Assembly (NCBI GenBank): GCA_018242685.1 | Contig: JAFEBM010000049.1 | Span: 1 to 64,000, forward strand | Direction of reading: 5' to 3' | From: Nitrospira sp. | Lineage (GTDB): Bacteria > Nitrospirota > Nitrospiria > Nitrospirales > Nitrospiraceae | DNA length: 64,000 nucleotides | Shown: positions 38,087 through 47,889 of the stretch, piece by piece | Numbering within the stretch: the first letter of the stretch is position 1 | Layout: each line of letters opens with the position of its first letter | The notes under the pieces: model-generated | Seen by the model: the letters and a program-made list of their open reading frames with translations, nothing else | Database searches by the model: none | What the model was told of the DNA's origin: nothing | Position numbers and translations under genes: made by a program

Positions 38087-38866
38087 TCATGCTCCTCGAG
38101 GACGAGCATTTGATCGGACAGGGACATCACGTTCGCGCAAATACGCTTTCGCTTGGGAAATCGTATAGGTCCGAAAATGAAAAATCGAAGCGGCCAAGAC
38201 TGCGTCCGCTTTCCCTTTCACGAAGCCATCGTAGAGGTGGTCGAGCGTCCCGACTCCGCCTGACGCGATCACGGGAACCGACACACCGTCTGACACGGCA
38301 GCGGTCAGATCCAAATCGTACCCGGTTTGCCGACCATCCTGATCCATGCTGGTCAATAAGATTTCTCCGGCACCGTACTGGTCCATCCGCTTTGCCCACT
38401 CGACCGCATTAAGTCCCGTCGCATGGCGACCGCCGTGCGTGAAGACCTCCCAGCGATCGCCCGTTGCGCGCTTGGCGTCGATGGCAACCACGATGCATTG
38501 CGTCCCGAAACGTTGAGCGGCCTCTTTGACGAACTCAGGCCGTCGAACGGCCGCGGTATTGATGCTGACCTTATCTGCTCCGGCATTCAACAAGGCCCGA
38601 ATGTCGTCGAGCGTCCCCACGCCGCCACCGACTGTCACCGGCATAAATACCCGGGCAGCCGTCCGTTCGACGACATCGATGATCGTCTTTCGGTTTTCAT
38701 GCGAGGCCGTGATATCGAGAAAACAGAGCTCGTCCGCGCCTTCGTGATCATACCCCACGGCGGCTTCAACCGGATCCCCGGCATCTCGGAGATTCACAAA
38801 GCTGACGCCTTTGACCACGCGGCCTTCTTTGACGTCCAGACAGGGGATGATGCGCTTGGTCAACAT
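38087..38866 (-). CDS. hisF: Imidazole glycerol phosphate synthase, cyclase subunit
   Basis: 259 aa from the ATG at 38866 ([20 protein letters not shown]); the longer frame overlaps hisA and adds no homologous residues. TIM barrel with the catalytic Asp pair in IIPCLDV (Asp11) and [13 protein letters not shown] (Asp130). It works with HisH, using its ammonia to make IGP and AICAR. It starts 10 bp after the hisA stop. Confidence 0.97.
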   Translation of the reverse strand: MLTKRIIPCLDVKEGRVVKGVSFVNLRDAGDPVEAAVGYDHEGADELCFLDITASHENRKTIIDVVERTAARVFMPVTVGGGVGTLDDIRALLNAGADKVSINTAAVRRPEFVKEAAQRFGTQCIVVAIDAKRATGDRWEVFTHGGRHATGLNAVEWAKRMDQYGAGEILLTSMDQDGRQTGYDLDLTAAVSDGVSVPVIASGGVGTLDHLYDGFVKGKADAVLAASIFHFRTYTISQAKAYLRERDVPVRSNARPRGA

Positions 38867-38876
38867 GTGGTGTCGG

Positions 38877-39599
38877 TCAGAGGGAAAGCGCCGCCACAGC
38901 GACTTGATAATCCAGTTCGCCGTCATAGAGTGCTTTGCCGACAATCGCTCCCTCGATCTTGGGGCCGATCGATCGCACTGCTCGCAGATCCTCCAGAGAC
39001 GTGATGCCTCCCGACGCGATCACCGGAAACGAAGAGAATTCGACGACTTCTTTCAATGCGGGGAGATTCGGTCCATTCAGCATGCCATCGTGTGCGATGT
39101 CCGTATACACGACGGCGGCAATCGCGCAGCCTGAAAGTTCCTTCAACAGATCGATCGCTTTCACATCGGAGACCGTTGTCCAGCCTTTTACCGCGATTCG
39201 GCCGTCACGTGCGTCGAGACCAAGCACGATTCGCTGCGGAAACTCCCGACAAGCCAGATTGAGAAGCGTCCGGTTCATGAGTGCCGCCGTGCCGAGCACG
39301 ACACGTGACACCCCGGCATGGAGATATCGGCGAACCGTATCAATGGTCCTGATACCGCCACCGACCTGAACTTTTACGCGAACCGCTTTCATAATGGACT
39401 CGATATGGGGCAGATTCTTAGGTTCGCCGTCAACCGCACCGTTCAAATCCACGACGTGAATCAGACCGGCTCCCTGTTGTTGCCACCTGCCGGCAACTTC
39501 CGTGACATCGTTGGAATAGATCGTTTCAGCCGCCATATCGCCTTGACGCAGCCGTACACAGCGTCCATCCTTCAAGTCAATCGCGGGAATAACCAACAT
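38877..39599 (-). CDS. hisA: Phosphoribosylformimino-5-aminoimidazole carboxamide ribotide isomerase
   Basis: 240 aa TIM barrel. The catalytic Asp residues are in [19 protein letters not shown] (Asp8) and [15 protein letters not shown] (Asp ~130). It opens the ribose ring of ProFAR in histidine synthesis. It lies between a lipoprotein gene and hisF. Confidence 0.97.
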   Translation of the reverse strand: MLVIPAIDLKDGRCVRLRQGDMAAETIYSNDVTEVAGRWQQQGAGLIHVVDLNGAVDGEPKNLPHIESIMKAVRVKVQVGGGIRTIDTVRRYLHAGVSRVVLGTAALMNRTLLNLACREFPQRIVLGLDARDGRIAVKGWTTVSDVKAIDLLKELSGCAIAAVVYTDIAHDGMLNGPNLPALKEVVEFSSFPVIASGGITSLEDLRAVRSIGPKIEGAIVGKALYDGELDYQVAVAALSL

Positions 39600-39600
39600 G

Positions 39601-40347
39601 CTATCGTTCCTCTCCTCCCCTGCCGAACGGGAATTCTTTCAACACCTCGTCCACCCCATACTCTGCCAATTCCGCCGCTGTCACGAAAGCCCATCGGTGT
39701 ACAAATCCCATGAGATCTTCGCCCATGGGCCGCTGCCGTTCGTAGTAGTTACCGACCCAGAGCACTTGCCCATCCGATGCTACCACCTTGACTTCAAAGC
39801 CGACGGTTGCCGTTGGGTCTGCGCCTAGTCGACTGCCCACCCGTTCCTGGTATACCAGGACGCGACCGATTAACGTTGCATCCGCCTTCAGCCGCTGCGC
39901 CACAGCGGCAGCCACCTGTTCGGGCTTCGCTCCCGGCGATGTCCCATCGGCTAACGAAGCTCTGGCTGAATCACCAGGAGACAACACGTGAATCCCCTTC
40001 CAATCCTGAAGACGCCCCCAGAACAATTCCGTCACCTTCTGCTCCGCATATCCCGGCACCATCATGGTTTGCTTGGGCTGTGGTTTCGCAAGCGAAGGAA
40101 CGGACATCGAGATGTCCGAACGACGCATACTCGAAGGCGTCGAAAAAAAGAAGTCGTCTTGATCAGGTGCTTGTGGCGTAGCAATCGCCGTGAACGGCAT
40201 CATGGCAATGGATCGGATCTTGTATCGAGAAAGTTCAATGGACGACTTCGTCACGACTTTTGGTCCACTGCAACCAGAGCCGACAACGATCGCCAACAGA
40301 AGACAGGGCATCATCACGCTCATGCGCGAGTGAACGACGGGCATCAT
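39601..40347 (-). CDS. Putative lipoprotein inside the his operon
   Basis: 248 aa from the ATG at 40347. A signal peptide ends in VGSGCSG, a lipobox. The rest (IRSIAMMPFTAIATP; KVTELFWGRL; ADATLIGRVLVYQERVGSRL; GQVLWVGNYYERQRP) resembles the CsgG/LpoB/FlgO-like pattern, in which a short-lived 'mPF' strand is followed by a strand with GxV, but I cannot assign a family. Its ATG overlaps the hisH stop (TGATG) and it precedes hisA by 1 bp, so it is cotranscribed. A role in histidine synthesis is not suggested by the sequence. Confidence 0.78.
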   Translation of the reverse strand: MMPVVHSRMSVMMPCLLLAIVVGSGCSGPKVVTKSSIELSRYKIRSIAMMPFTAIATPQAPDQDDFFFSTPSSMRRSDISMSVPSLAKPQPKQTMMVPGYAEQKVTELFWGRLQDWKGIHVLSPGDSARASLADGTSPGAKPEQVAAAVAQRLKADATLIGRVLVYQERVGSRLGADPTATVGFEVKVVASDGQVLWVGNYYERQRPMGEDLMGFVHRWAFVTAAELAEYGVDEVLKEFPFGRGGEER

Positions 40348-40964
40348 CACTTCCAGGCTCCGAAATTCTTGATCAATTGTAACCCGACCATCTGACTCTT
40401 CTCCGGATGGAATTGGCACGCCACGACGTTGTCCTTCCAAATACTCGACGTAAAAGGAATGCCGTACGTTGTGGTCGTTGCCGTAATGTGCTTGTCACGT
40501 GGATCTACAAAAAAGGAATGCACAAAATAGCAATGGGATCCGTCGGCTATGCCTTGGAACACCGGACAGTGGCTTTGGATATTGACCTGATTCCATCCCA
40601 TGTGCGGGACCTTGAGCGCAGGGCCCTTTGAGAAGGCGCGAACTTTACCCGGGAAAATGCCGAGGCCTTCATGCTTTCCGAATTCTTCACTTTCTGTAAA
40701 CAACAGCTGGAACCCCAGACAGATCCCCAAGAACGGCTTTCCCGACTGAATCGCGGTCTTGATGGGCTCAACCAATCCATACTGCTGCAGATTCGCCATG
40801 CAATCACCGAACGCTCCGACACCGGGCAGAACCACATGACTGGCGTTTTGAATGGTGGCTGCATCGCACGTGACCATCGCCTGATGTCCTACCGCCTCGA
40901 AGGCTTTCGAGACACTGCGAAGGTTTCCCATCCCGTAGTCGATAATAGCAATCATGCTAGCCAC
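40347..40964 (-). CDS. hisH: Imidazole glycerol phosphate synthase, glutaminase subunit
   Basis: 205 aa class I glutamine amidotransferase. The nucleophile is Cys82 in FLGICLGFQLLF, with His and Glu in VACQFHPEKSQMVG. It releases ammonia from glutamine for HisF. An internal ATG at residue 4 (MIAIIDYGMGN) is equally plausible. hisH is separated from hisB by about 680 bp containing a broken hepT on the other strand. Confidence 0.97.
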   Translation of the reverse strand: MASMIAIIDYGMGNLRSVSKAFEAVGHQAMVTCDAATIQNASHVVLPGVGAFGDCMANLQQYGLVEPIKTAIQSGKPFLGICLGFQLLFTESEEFGKHEGLGIFPGKVRAFSKGPALKVPHMGWNQVNIQSHCPVFQGIADGSHCYFVHSFFVDPRDKHITATTTTYGIPFTSSIWKDNVVACQFHPEKSQMVGLQLIKNFGAWK

Positions 40965-41103
40965 CTAAGAGGTTGTAACAATACCGCAACTGAGACGATC
41001 CTGTCACTGCCAACCTACGTCGACGAACGCCACTGGATGCTGACTATTCGTCCGTGAGAGACAGCGCGAGGTTCTGAAAAGATCAGTGCGAGCGGGTCAG
41101 CCT

Positions 41104-41515
41104 ATGGCGAACGATGTCATTCTCGACAAGGCCGCAAGTATTTAACGGTGTCCTCGTTGCATTGAGGAAGAATACGCGAGTGTCCAACAGAACCTCGTTG
41201 GACATCAAACGAAGCAAAATGCGATCTTCCAATCGTCAGCGTGCCTGTGAAACGGCTATCGATCTGGCCATGTACGTGGTGGGTCGGCAGAAGCTTGGCG
41301 TGCCGCAGGATAGCCGGGATGTCTTTTCCCTGTTACAAACCGCCGGAATTCTTCCAGCTGAGATCGCGCAGTGTATGCAACGAATAGTCGGTTTCCGCAC
41401 CGTGGTCATTCACGGATACACCCATCTCAATCTCGAAGTCGTCCACTCCAACATCACCAACCAGCTGGGCGACCGCCGCGCGTTCTCGTCGACGGTTATT
41501 AAAGTCTGCGCTTAA
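41104..41515 (+). pseudogene. Broken HepT-like toxin (DUF86), opposite strand in the his cluster
   Basis: The first frame starts MANDVILDKAASI, as HepT proteins do, and stops at TAA 41143. It can be read on (IEEEYA) and changes frame by ~41220 to the other frame, where QRACETAIDLAMYVVGRQKL, GVPQDSRDVFSLLQTAGILP and the active-site RTVVIHGYT are present. HepT nucleases use an Arg-x4-His motif followed by Tyr, and RTVVIHGY fits. Just upstream, REVLKRSVRAGQPMA looks like the tail of the partner MntA nucleotidyltransferase, but the rest is gone. The pair is not functional. Confidence 0.75.
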
Positions 41516-41646
41516 ACAATCCTCTTTGACAGCACGGTTATTCTAGGAACGGACTCGCGGACAACTTGATTGGTCGCCCAAGGTTTCAATAGGATCGAAT
41601 GTAGTGGGCACGGTGGGGCTGTTCGCCACGACAGAACCCGTGAACT

Positions 41647-42255
41647 TTACAGCATCCCCTTTGTCGACAGCACCTTCCCAGCTAGCCGCTCTTCCAGCAA
41701 CGTCGCTTGATCGAGCGCTTTGGCCAGTGCTTTAAAGATGGCCTCCATGATGTGGTGGGGATTACGGCCGTAGAGTAGATTCACGTGCAGGTTCAGACCG
41801 CCGTGAGTGACAAAGGCTTGGAAGAAATCTTCGAATAGACCAAGATCAAAGGCTTTAATCTTTCGATCCGGCAGATTGACGTTGTAGACGAGGAAGGGGC
41901 GTCCGCTGAGATCGACGGTGACTTGTGCCAGCGTTTCATCGAGCGGCGCCGAAGCAAACCCGAATCGTTTGATGCCGGCTTTTTCACCTAATGCCTGATG
42001 CAAGGCCTTCCCCATCACGATGCCGACATCTTCCACCGTATGATGTTCATCGATGTCGAGGTCGCCCTTCGCCTGGATAGTTAGATCGAAAAATCCATGT
42101 TTGGCGAGCAGCTCCAACATATGGTCAAAAAAGCGGATGCCGGTGTCGATCTTTCCCTGCCCGCTCCCGTCCAAGGTCCACTCGACACGGATGTCGGTTT
42201 CTTTGGTGGTTCGTTGGACATTCGCCTGTCGTGGAGCAGACCCGTTCTTCTTCAT
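41647..42255 (-). CDS. hisB: Imidazoleglycerol-phosphate dehydratase
   Basis: 202 aa, single-function form. Both metal-binding motifs are seen: [12 protein letters not shown] and [16 protein letters not shown] (~72), and the second half has [20 protein letters not shown]. It dehydrates IGP to imidazole-acetol phosphate. Its ATG overlaps the hisD stop (4 bp). Confidence 0.97.
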   Translation of the reverse strand: MKKNGSAPRQANVQRTTKETDIRVEWTLDGSGQGKIDTGIRFFDHMLELLAKHGFFDLTIQAKGDLDIDEHHTVEDVGIVMGKALHQALGEKAGIKRFGFASAPLDETLAQVTVDLSGRPFLVYNVNLPDRKIKAFDLGLFEDFFQAFVTHGGLNLHVNLLYGRNPHHIMEAIFKALAKALDQATLLEERLAGKVLSTKGML

Positions 42256-43535
42256 GAAAACCTGCTCTGCGCCGATTTGGCATGCGCATCAAACCCTTCG
42301 ATCTGCGCCAGTCGAACCAACGGATCCTTGATCTTGGCCAATTCTTGTTTCGTGTAGTGCACGATGTTGCTGACCTTCACATAGTCGTTGACGGACAGCG
42401 GGGAAAAGAAGCGCGCGGTTCCTCCGGTCGGCAGAACATGATTCGGTCCCGCAACATAATCGGCCACGGCCGGTGGCGTATAGCGGCCCAAGAAGAGCGC
42501 TCCAGCGTGGCGGATCTTCTCCAAATAATCGAACGGATTATCCACGGAGAGCGTCAGATGTTCGGCTGCGATTTCGTTGGCGACCTCGATGGCTTCGTCC
42601 AGAGTGGACACGACGAATGCGACTGAATGGCGCGCGATTGACTTTGACGCGATCTTTTCTCGCTGGAGCCCTCTAAGCTGCTCTTCGATCAATTTTGACA
42701 CATCTTTCGCCAGTCGCTCAGATGTCGTGACGAGGAATACCTGCGCATCCTCGTCATGCTCAGCTTCACAGAGCAAGTCGGCAGCCACATGCGCCGGTTT
42801 TGCCTCGTCATCGGCCACCACCAGCAACTCACTGGGACCGGCGACCATGTCAATGCCAACCGTGCCGTAGAGCAATCGTTTGGCTGTAGCCACATAGATA
42901 TTCCCCGGTCCAACGATCTTGTCGACCCGCCCGATGGTTTTCGTCCCATACGCAAGCGCCGCAACCGCCTGAACGCCGCCGACGCGATAAATCTCCGTGA
43001 CCCCGGCAATATCGGCTGCAACCAGCAAATAGGGATTAATACCGCCCTTCTGGGGTGGGGTGACCATCACAATCCGCGAGACGCCGGCTACCTTGGCCGG
43101 AATCGCACACATCAGCACGGAAGACGGGTAGACAGCTTTCCCTCCAGGCACATACAACCCGACGGCGTCGACCGGTCCGACAACCTGCCCCAGCGTGGCA
43201 TCCCTGTCCTGATACATCCACGTTTTCGTCCGTTGCCGCTCATGAAACGACGTCACCCGCTCAGCTGCCAGCCGCAGCGCATCGCCCTCGTCTTTCCTGA
43301 TATGAAAATAGGCGCTCTTGATCTCCTCCGAAGTGACACGCAACGCGTCGGCCTTCAGTGCCACCTTATCGAATCGCACGGTGTAGCGAAGGACGGCTTT
43401 GTCGCCGCCTCGCTCGACGGCTTGCAGGATTGTGCGTACGGGTTTTTCGACGGCCGCGCCGGTCACGCGCCCTCGAAGCGCGGCTTTTTTCAAGGATGGA
43501 AGAAAGCTGCGATCCGCCTGTGTGACAATCTTCAT
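42252..43535 (-). CDS. hisD: Histidinol dehydrogenase
   Basis: 427 aa from the ATG at 43535 ([15 protein letters not shown]). It oxidises histidinol to histidine in two NAD+ steps with zinc. It has [20 protein letters not shown], the [16 protein letters not shown] and [17 protein letters not shown] segments, zinc and substrate contacts in [17 protein letters not shown], and a C-terminal [12 protein letters not shown] and [20 protein letters not shown]. The start overlaps the hisG stop as ATGA. Confidence 0.97.
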   Translation of the reverse strand: MKIVTQADRSFLPSLKKAALRGRVTGAAVEKPVRTILQAVERGGDKAVLRYTVRFDKVALKADALRVTSEEIKSAYFHIRKDEGDALRLAAERVTSFHERQRTKTWMYQDRDATLGQVVGPVDAVGLYVPGGKAVYPSSVLMCAIPAKVAGVSRIVMVTPPQKGGINPYLLVAADIAGVTEIYRVGGVQAVAALAYGTKTIGRVDKIVGPGNIYVATAKRLLYGTVGIDMVAGPSELLVVADDEAKPAHVAADLLCEAEHDEDAQVFLVTTSERLAKDVSKLIEEQLRGLQREKIASKSIARHSVAFVVSTLDEAIEVANEIAAEHLTLSVDNPFDYLEKIRHAGALFLGRYTPPAVADYVAGPNHVLPTGGTARFFSPLSVNDYVKVSNIVHYTKQELAKIKDPLVRLAQIEGFDAHAKSAQSRFS

Positions 43536-44230
43536 GATCGAACCATCTTTTTCTTGCGTGTGCCTACAGCTGACAGGCCACCATTGCCGGATAGAGCACA
43601 CCGGTTCCGCACCACCGCCCGGAGTTTACGAATCAACTCCATCAGTGGCTCTTGCTTGAGTCGAAGGCTCGCCCGATTGACGATGAAACGAGCCGTCGAT
43701 TGGGCAATAACTTCCACTTCGACGAGGTCATGCGCTTTGAGTGTACCGCCGGTTTCGACCAAATCGACGATCCGATCTGCCAATCCCACGACCGGAGCCA
43801 ACTCAATAGAGCCATACAACTTGATGATCTCAACCGGAATCCCGCGCTGGTTGAAATAACGCTCGCTGATGCGAGGATACTTCGTTGCGATGCGAATCTT
43901 GGACGACAACCGATCATTCGAACCCTCTCCCCGAAGCGAGGCGACGGAGATTCTACACGCTCCGAAGCCCAAATCCAATGGTTCGTATACGTCACTTTCT
44001 TGCTCCATCAGAACGTCTTTCCCGACGATTCCGGCATCCGCTCCCCCATACTCTACATAGGTCGGCACATCGCTGGGGCGTACGATGAGGAAGGTCATAT
44101 CATTCTCAGGGCTGGCAAATATCAGTCGGCGGCTATCCACCGACAATCCGGAAATCTTGTAGCCGGCTCGTCGGAAGAGATCCAGTGCAGACTCTATGAG
44201 TTTTCCCTTTGACAGGGCGATTGTCAGCAT
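43532..44230 (-). CDS. hisG: ATP phosphoribosyltransferase, short form
   Basis: 232 aa, lacking the C-terminal ACT-like regulatory domain, so it belongs to the short HisG group that needs HisZ. It has MLTIALSKGKLIESAL, DVPTYVEYGGADAGIVGKDV and the PRPP-binding VDLVETGGTLKAHDLVEVE. It commits ATP and PRPP to histidine synthesis. No hisZ is in the window. It starts 9 bp after murA. Confidence 0.96.
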   Translation of the reverse strand: MLTIALSKGKLIESALDLFRRAGYKISGLSVDSRRLIFASPENDMTFLIVRPSDVPTYVEYGGADAGIVGKDVLMEQESDVYEPLDLGFGACRISVASLRGEGSNDRLSSKIRIATKYPRISERYFNQRGIPVEIIKLYGSIELAPVVGLADRIVDLVETGGTLKAHDLVEVEVIAQSTARFIVNRASLRLKQEPLMELIRKLRAVVRNRCALSGNGGLSAVGTRKKKMVRS

Positions 44231-44239
44231 GGGCTGTCC

Positions 44240-45508
44240 TTAGTGAGTCGTCGTCGTAGCCCGTCGCCGCCGAACGTCGGCTCCTAAGGCTCGTAATTTC
44301 TCTTCGATCCGCTCATACCCACGATCAAGATGATAGACGCGTTGGACCTGGGTCACACCTTCTGCAGCCAACCCTGCGACAATCAGACCGGCACTGGCAC
44401 GAAGGTCAGACGCCATGACCGGAGCACCGGTGAGTTTCTTACATCCGGTCACTATTAATCGGTTGCCTTCTACACGAATATCGGCTCCCATCCGCCGCAA
44501 TTCTTCTACATGCATAAACCGACTCTCAAACACAGTTTCGGTGATGACACTCGTGCCTTCGGCTAGGCTCATCAACGCAACCATCTGCGCCTGCATGTCG
44601 GTGGGAAATCCTGGGAAAGGCAAGGTCCTGACGTCGGTTCCCTTCAGTTTATCCGGCATGGTCAGACGCACCGTGTCTTTTTCCTCCTGCACATCGGCCC
44701 CTGCCTCACGCAACTTCATCAGGACGGCCTCAAGGTGGCTTGGACGACAGTGTGTCGCGGTCACGTCCCCATGAGTCATGGCCCCTGCGGCCAGGTACGT
44801 GCCGGCCTCGATACGATCTGGGATCACTTCGTGGTCTCCACCATGCAGTTCGCGCACTCCCTCTATCGTGATCACGTCGGTTCCTGCACCATGAATTCGG
44901 GCGCCACGCTTGGCGAGAAAGTCGGCCAAGTCCACGATCTCCGGTTCCTTGGCCGCATTTTCCAGCATGGTCACCCCTTCGGCAAGTGACGCCGCCATCA
45001 TGAGGTTTTCCGTACCGGTCACCGTTGGTGTGTCACAGTAAATGCGCGCACCTCTCAATCGTTTCGCCTTGGCCGTGATATAGCCGTGCTCAATGGAGAT
45101 GTCAGCCCCTAATTTTGACAATCCCGCCAAATGAAGATTCACCGGCCTGGAGCCGATCGCACAGCCTCCGGGGAGAGAGACTTTAGCCTCTCCCCAACGG
45201 GCAACCAACGGACCAAGGACCAACACCGACGCTCGCATAGTCTTGACGAGATCGTACGGAGCTTCCGTTGATGCAATCACATCGACCTGAATGACCGCAT
45301 GATTGCCCTCATGGGATACCTTGGCCCCAAGAATCCCTAAGAGCTTTCCCATCGTGAGAACATCCACGACCCTCGGGACATTGGTGATGGCACATTCTCC
45401 GCCTCCCAAAATGGTCGAAGCCAAAATCGGAAGAGCGGAATTTTTTGCTCCGCTGATACAGACTTCGCCAGACAGCCGATTGCCACCGTTGATGAGAATT
45501 TCATCCAT
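44240..45508 (-). CDS. murA: UDP-N-acetylglucosamine 1-carboxyvinyltransferase
   Basis: 422 aa with the inside-out alpha/beta barrel pattern. N-terminal [15 protein letters not shown], catalytic Cys116 in [17 protein letters not shown] (the usual fosfomycin-target Cys) and a C-terminal [20 protein letters not shown]. It adds enolpyruvate to UDP-GlcNAc, the first step of peptidoglycan synthesis. It lies between prmC and hisG in a minus-strand run. Confidence 0.98.
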   Translation of the reverse strand: MDEILINGGNRLSGEVCISGAKNSALPILASTILGGGECAITNVPRVVDVLTMGKLLGILGAKVSHEGNHAVIQVDVIASTEAPYDLVKTMRASVLVLGPLVARWGEAKVSLPGGCAIGSRPVNLHLAGLSKLGADISIEHGYITAKAKRLRGARIYCDTPTVTGTENLMMAASLAEGVTMLENAAKEPEIVDLADFLAKRGARIHGAGTDVITIEGVRELHGGDHEVIPDRIEAGTYLAAGAMTHGDVTATHCRPSHLEAVLMKLREAGADVQEEKDTVRLTMPDKLKGTDVRTLPFPGFPTDMQAQMVALMSLAEGTSVITETVFESRFMHVEELRRMGADIRVEGNRLIVTGCKKLTGAPVMASDLRASAGLIVAGLAAEGVTQVQRVYHLDRGYERIEEKLRALGADVRRRRATTTTH

Positions 45509-45517
45509 ACCGTGGCC

Positions 45518-46396
45518 CTAATCTGCCCGCCGCGCGATCATCACCCGTTCGATACCGGCTTCATCTTTTATCGTTTGAATCCCTGTGTAGCCTCCAACTT
45601 GTTCAGCTGCTTGCCGCACAAACGGAGCTTGGCCCTGGCCAAGTTCCATGACGAGCAATCCGCCACACGCGAGGAATGGTCGTGCATCCTGAAGCAATCG
45701 TTCATGGAACTCCGTTCCCCTCTGTCCAGCCACCAGCGCCACCCGCGGCTCATGATCTCGGACCTCTGGCTGCAAACCAGCCCAGACCTCTTCAGCAATA
45801 TAAGGAGGATTGGAAATAATGGCATCGACCGTTCCTGAAAGGTTACATTCGCGCAAGGGATCTAAAAAATCTCCTTCCTTCCACGTAATCTTGTCGCTCA
45901 CTCCATGCCGCTCCGCATTCTCTTTTGCGACGGTCAATGCATCCCCAGAACAATCCAAGGCAAAGATCCGTATGCCGCTCAGGATAGTCGCCAACGTGAC
46001 CGCCACACAACCGGAACCTGTTCCCACATCGACCAGCACAGCCCCTTCCGAAAACCCGCCCTCTCTGAGCACCTCTTGGACGAGGAGTTCGGTCTCAGGC
46101 CGAGGAATCAACACCGACGAATTCACATGAAAGTCGAGCCCACAAAACTCCTGTGTTTCCAAGATGTACTGTAGCGGTACGCGCGCCATCCGTCTCGATA
46201 TTACTGATTCGGCACGAACAAGTTCTTCGCCTGACACCGCTCGGTCTTTCCAACTAGCTAACTCATGATGTTTCATTCCCAACGCATAGGCTAACAACCA
46301 GAGCGCTTCTTGAGACGCATTTGTCGATCCAGACGTACCCAAAGAGCGTTGGGCCCAGGTGATCAGCATGCCAATTGTCTTCGGATCTGCAGTCAT
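45518..46396 (-). CDS. prmC: Peptide chain release factor N5-glutamine methyltransferase
   Basis: 292 aa. SAM motif I is VLVDVGTGSGCVAVTLA (~121) and the substrate Gln motif NPPY is at 196-199 (AIISNPPYIAEEVW). It methylates the GGQ glutamine of release factors. It lies 11 bp after prfA, the usual pair. Confidence 0.97.
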   Translation of the reverse strand: MTADPKTIGMLITWAQRSLGTSGSTNASQEALWLLAYALGMKHHELASWKDRAVSGEELVRAESVISRRMARVPLQYILETQEFCGLDFHVNSSVLIPRPETELLVQEVLREGGFSEGAVLVDVGTGSGCVAVTLATILSGIRIFALDCSGDALTVAKENAERHGVSDKITWKEGDFLDPLRECNLSGTVDAIISNPPYIAEEVWAGLQPEVRDHEPRVALVAGQRGTEFHERLLQDARPFLACGGLLVMELGQGQAPFVRQAAEQVGGYTGIQTIKDEAGIERVMIARRAD

Positions 46397-46407
46397 GGGG
46401 CGGTTCG

Positions 46408-47490
46408 TTACACTTTGGTGGTTTCGGCCTGCTGCTGTTGCGCCTTCAGCGCGTGAACGATCTCGTCAAGATCACCTTCCATCACCAATTCCAGCTTGTG
46501 AAGCGTCATGCCGACTCGATGATCCGTGACCCGATTCTGTGGAAAATTGTAGGTTCGAATTTTCTCGCTTCGCTCTCCGGTTCCCACCTGAGACTTCCTA
46601 TTCTGAGCGATCTCCGCTTCTTGCTTTTCCCGTTCAGCCTCGACAATCCGGGCACGCAACGTCCGCATGGCTTTGGTCCGATTTTTCAACTGAGACCGCT
46701 CATCCTGGCACGTCACGACCACACCAGTCGGCAGATGCGTAATACGGACGGCCGAATAAGTGGTGTTTACACTCTGTCCACCGGCCCCGGATGAGCAAAA
46801 CGTGTCGATTCGCAAATCCTTCGGATCAATCTGCACATCCACTTCGTCAACCTCCGGCATGACCGCCACAGTTACGGTTGACGTGTGAACACGACCACTC
46901 GCTTCGGTGACCGGAACCCGCTGTACACGGTGAACGCCGGCTTCATACTTAAAATGACCGTAAGCACCCTTGCCTTCAATCAATGTGACAATGTTCTTAT
47001 AGCCTCCAATACCGGTTTCTGAAGCTTCGACCGTATCGATCTTGAATCTTTTTTTTTCTGCATACTTGACATACAAGCGAAATAGCTCTCCGGCAAATAA
47101 ACCCGCCTCGTCCCCACCGGTCCCAGCTCGAATTTCTAGCACCAGGCTCTTGTCGTCCCGTGGATCTCTTGGAATCAAAAATTTCCTCGCTTGCTCCTCG
47201 ATTTCCGTCTTCTGTCGCTCTAACTCGACTTTCTCTTCCTCCGCCAGCTTGTGCAACTCATTGCCTGCCGACGGGTCGACGAGAATCCCTATCGCATCTG
47301 TTAGCTGCTTGACATATTCGTCGTAGACCTCAAAGAGCTTGGCTGCTGGTTCCAAGTCGGTCCGCTCCTTACTCAGTTTGTGCAACAAGCTGGGTTGAGT
47401 TACAACGGACGGATCCATGAGCTGATCGGTCAACTCCTGAAACCGTGATGCGAGGCTCTCCCACTTTTTGAGTAATGCCGCTTCCATCAT
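46408..47490 (-). CDS. prfA: Peptide chain release factor 1
   Basis: 360 aa. The codon-reading PVT tripeptide is at 193-195 (RVPVTEASGRVHTS) and the peptidyl-hydrolysis GGQ is at 237-239 (SSGAGGQSVNTT). It reads UAA and UAG. The start may be Met1 or Met2. It is preceded by a strong terminator after rpmE. Confidence 0.98.
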   Translation of the reverse strand: MMEAALLKKWESLASRFQELTDQLMDPSVVTQPSLLHKLSKERTDLEPAAKLFEVYDEYVKQLTDAIGILVDPSAGNELHKLAEEEKVELERQKTEIEEQARKFLIPRDPRDDKSLVLEIRAGTGGDEAGLFAGELFRLYVKYAEKKRFKIDTVEASETGIGGYKNIVTLIEGKGAYGHFKYEAGVHRVQRVPVTEASGRVHTSTVTVAVMPEVDEVDVQIDPKDLRIDTFCSSGAGGQSVNTTYSAVRITHLPTGVVVTCQDERSQLKNRTKAMRTLRARIVEAEREKQEAEIAQNRKSQVGTGERSEKIRTYNFPQNRVTDHRVGMTLHKLELVMEGDLDEIVHALKAQQQQAETTKV

Positions 47491-47530
47491 TTCGTACGTA
47501 AGGCTTTCACGTACACGCCACTACGACAAA

Positions 47531-47570
47531 AAAAGAGACCCTGCTTCAAACACGAAGCAGGGTCTCTTTT
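47531..47570 (-). terminator. Rho-independent terminator after rpmE
   Basis: AAAAGAGACCCTGCTTC and GAAGCAGGGTCTCTTTT form a perfect 17-bp stem with a 6-base loop. On the minus strand it is followed by a run of T (complement of 47528-47534). It separates rpmE from prfA. Confidence 0.92.
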
Positions 47571-47586
47571 CTACCAAGATGATGCG

Positions 47587-47793
47587 CTACTTACCCTTCT
47601 TCGCGTATTTCTTCTTGAACCGCTCAACGCGTCCTTCAGTATCGACGATCTTTTGTGTGCCGGTGAAGAACGGATGGCAATTGGAGCAGATATCGACGCT
47701 GATGTCGCCGATTGTGGTACGTGTCTTAAACAAATTCCCGCAAGCGCAGTGAACCGCCGCCTCGCGGTATACAGGATGAATACCCTTCTGCAT
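47587..47793 (-). CDS. rpmE: 50S ribosomal protein L31
   Basis: 68 aa. It keeps the four cysteines of the zinc-binding form: CACG near the middle and [13 protein letters not shown]-terminal [12 protein letters not shown] and C-terminal [11 protein letters not shown] are typical. It lies downstream of rho on the same strand and before a strong terminator. Confidence 0.97.
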   Translation of the reverse strand: MQKGIHPVYREAAVHCACGNLFKTRTTIGDISVDICSNCHPFFTGTQKIVDTEGRVERFKKKYAKKGK

Positions 47794-47889
47794 GACCTAC
47801 GACTCCTTACCCAAGAATTGTAAACGCGCTTGGTCACTTCCTAAGGGGCAACACTGTATCTGAAGGAAGACCAAGAAACAAGCACCACA

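Noticed and set aside
42756..43859. Plus-strand frame of 367 codons
   Set aside because: It is antisense to hisD and hisG, both complete and conserved.
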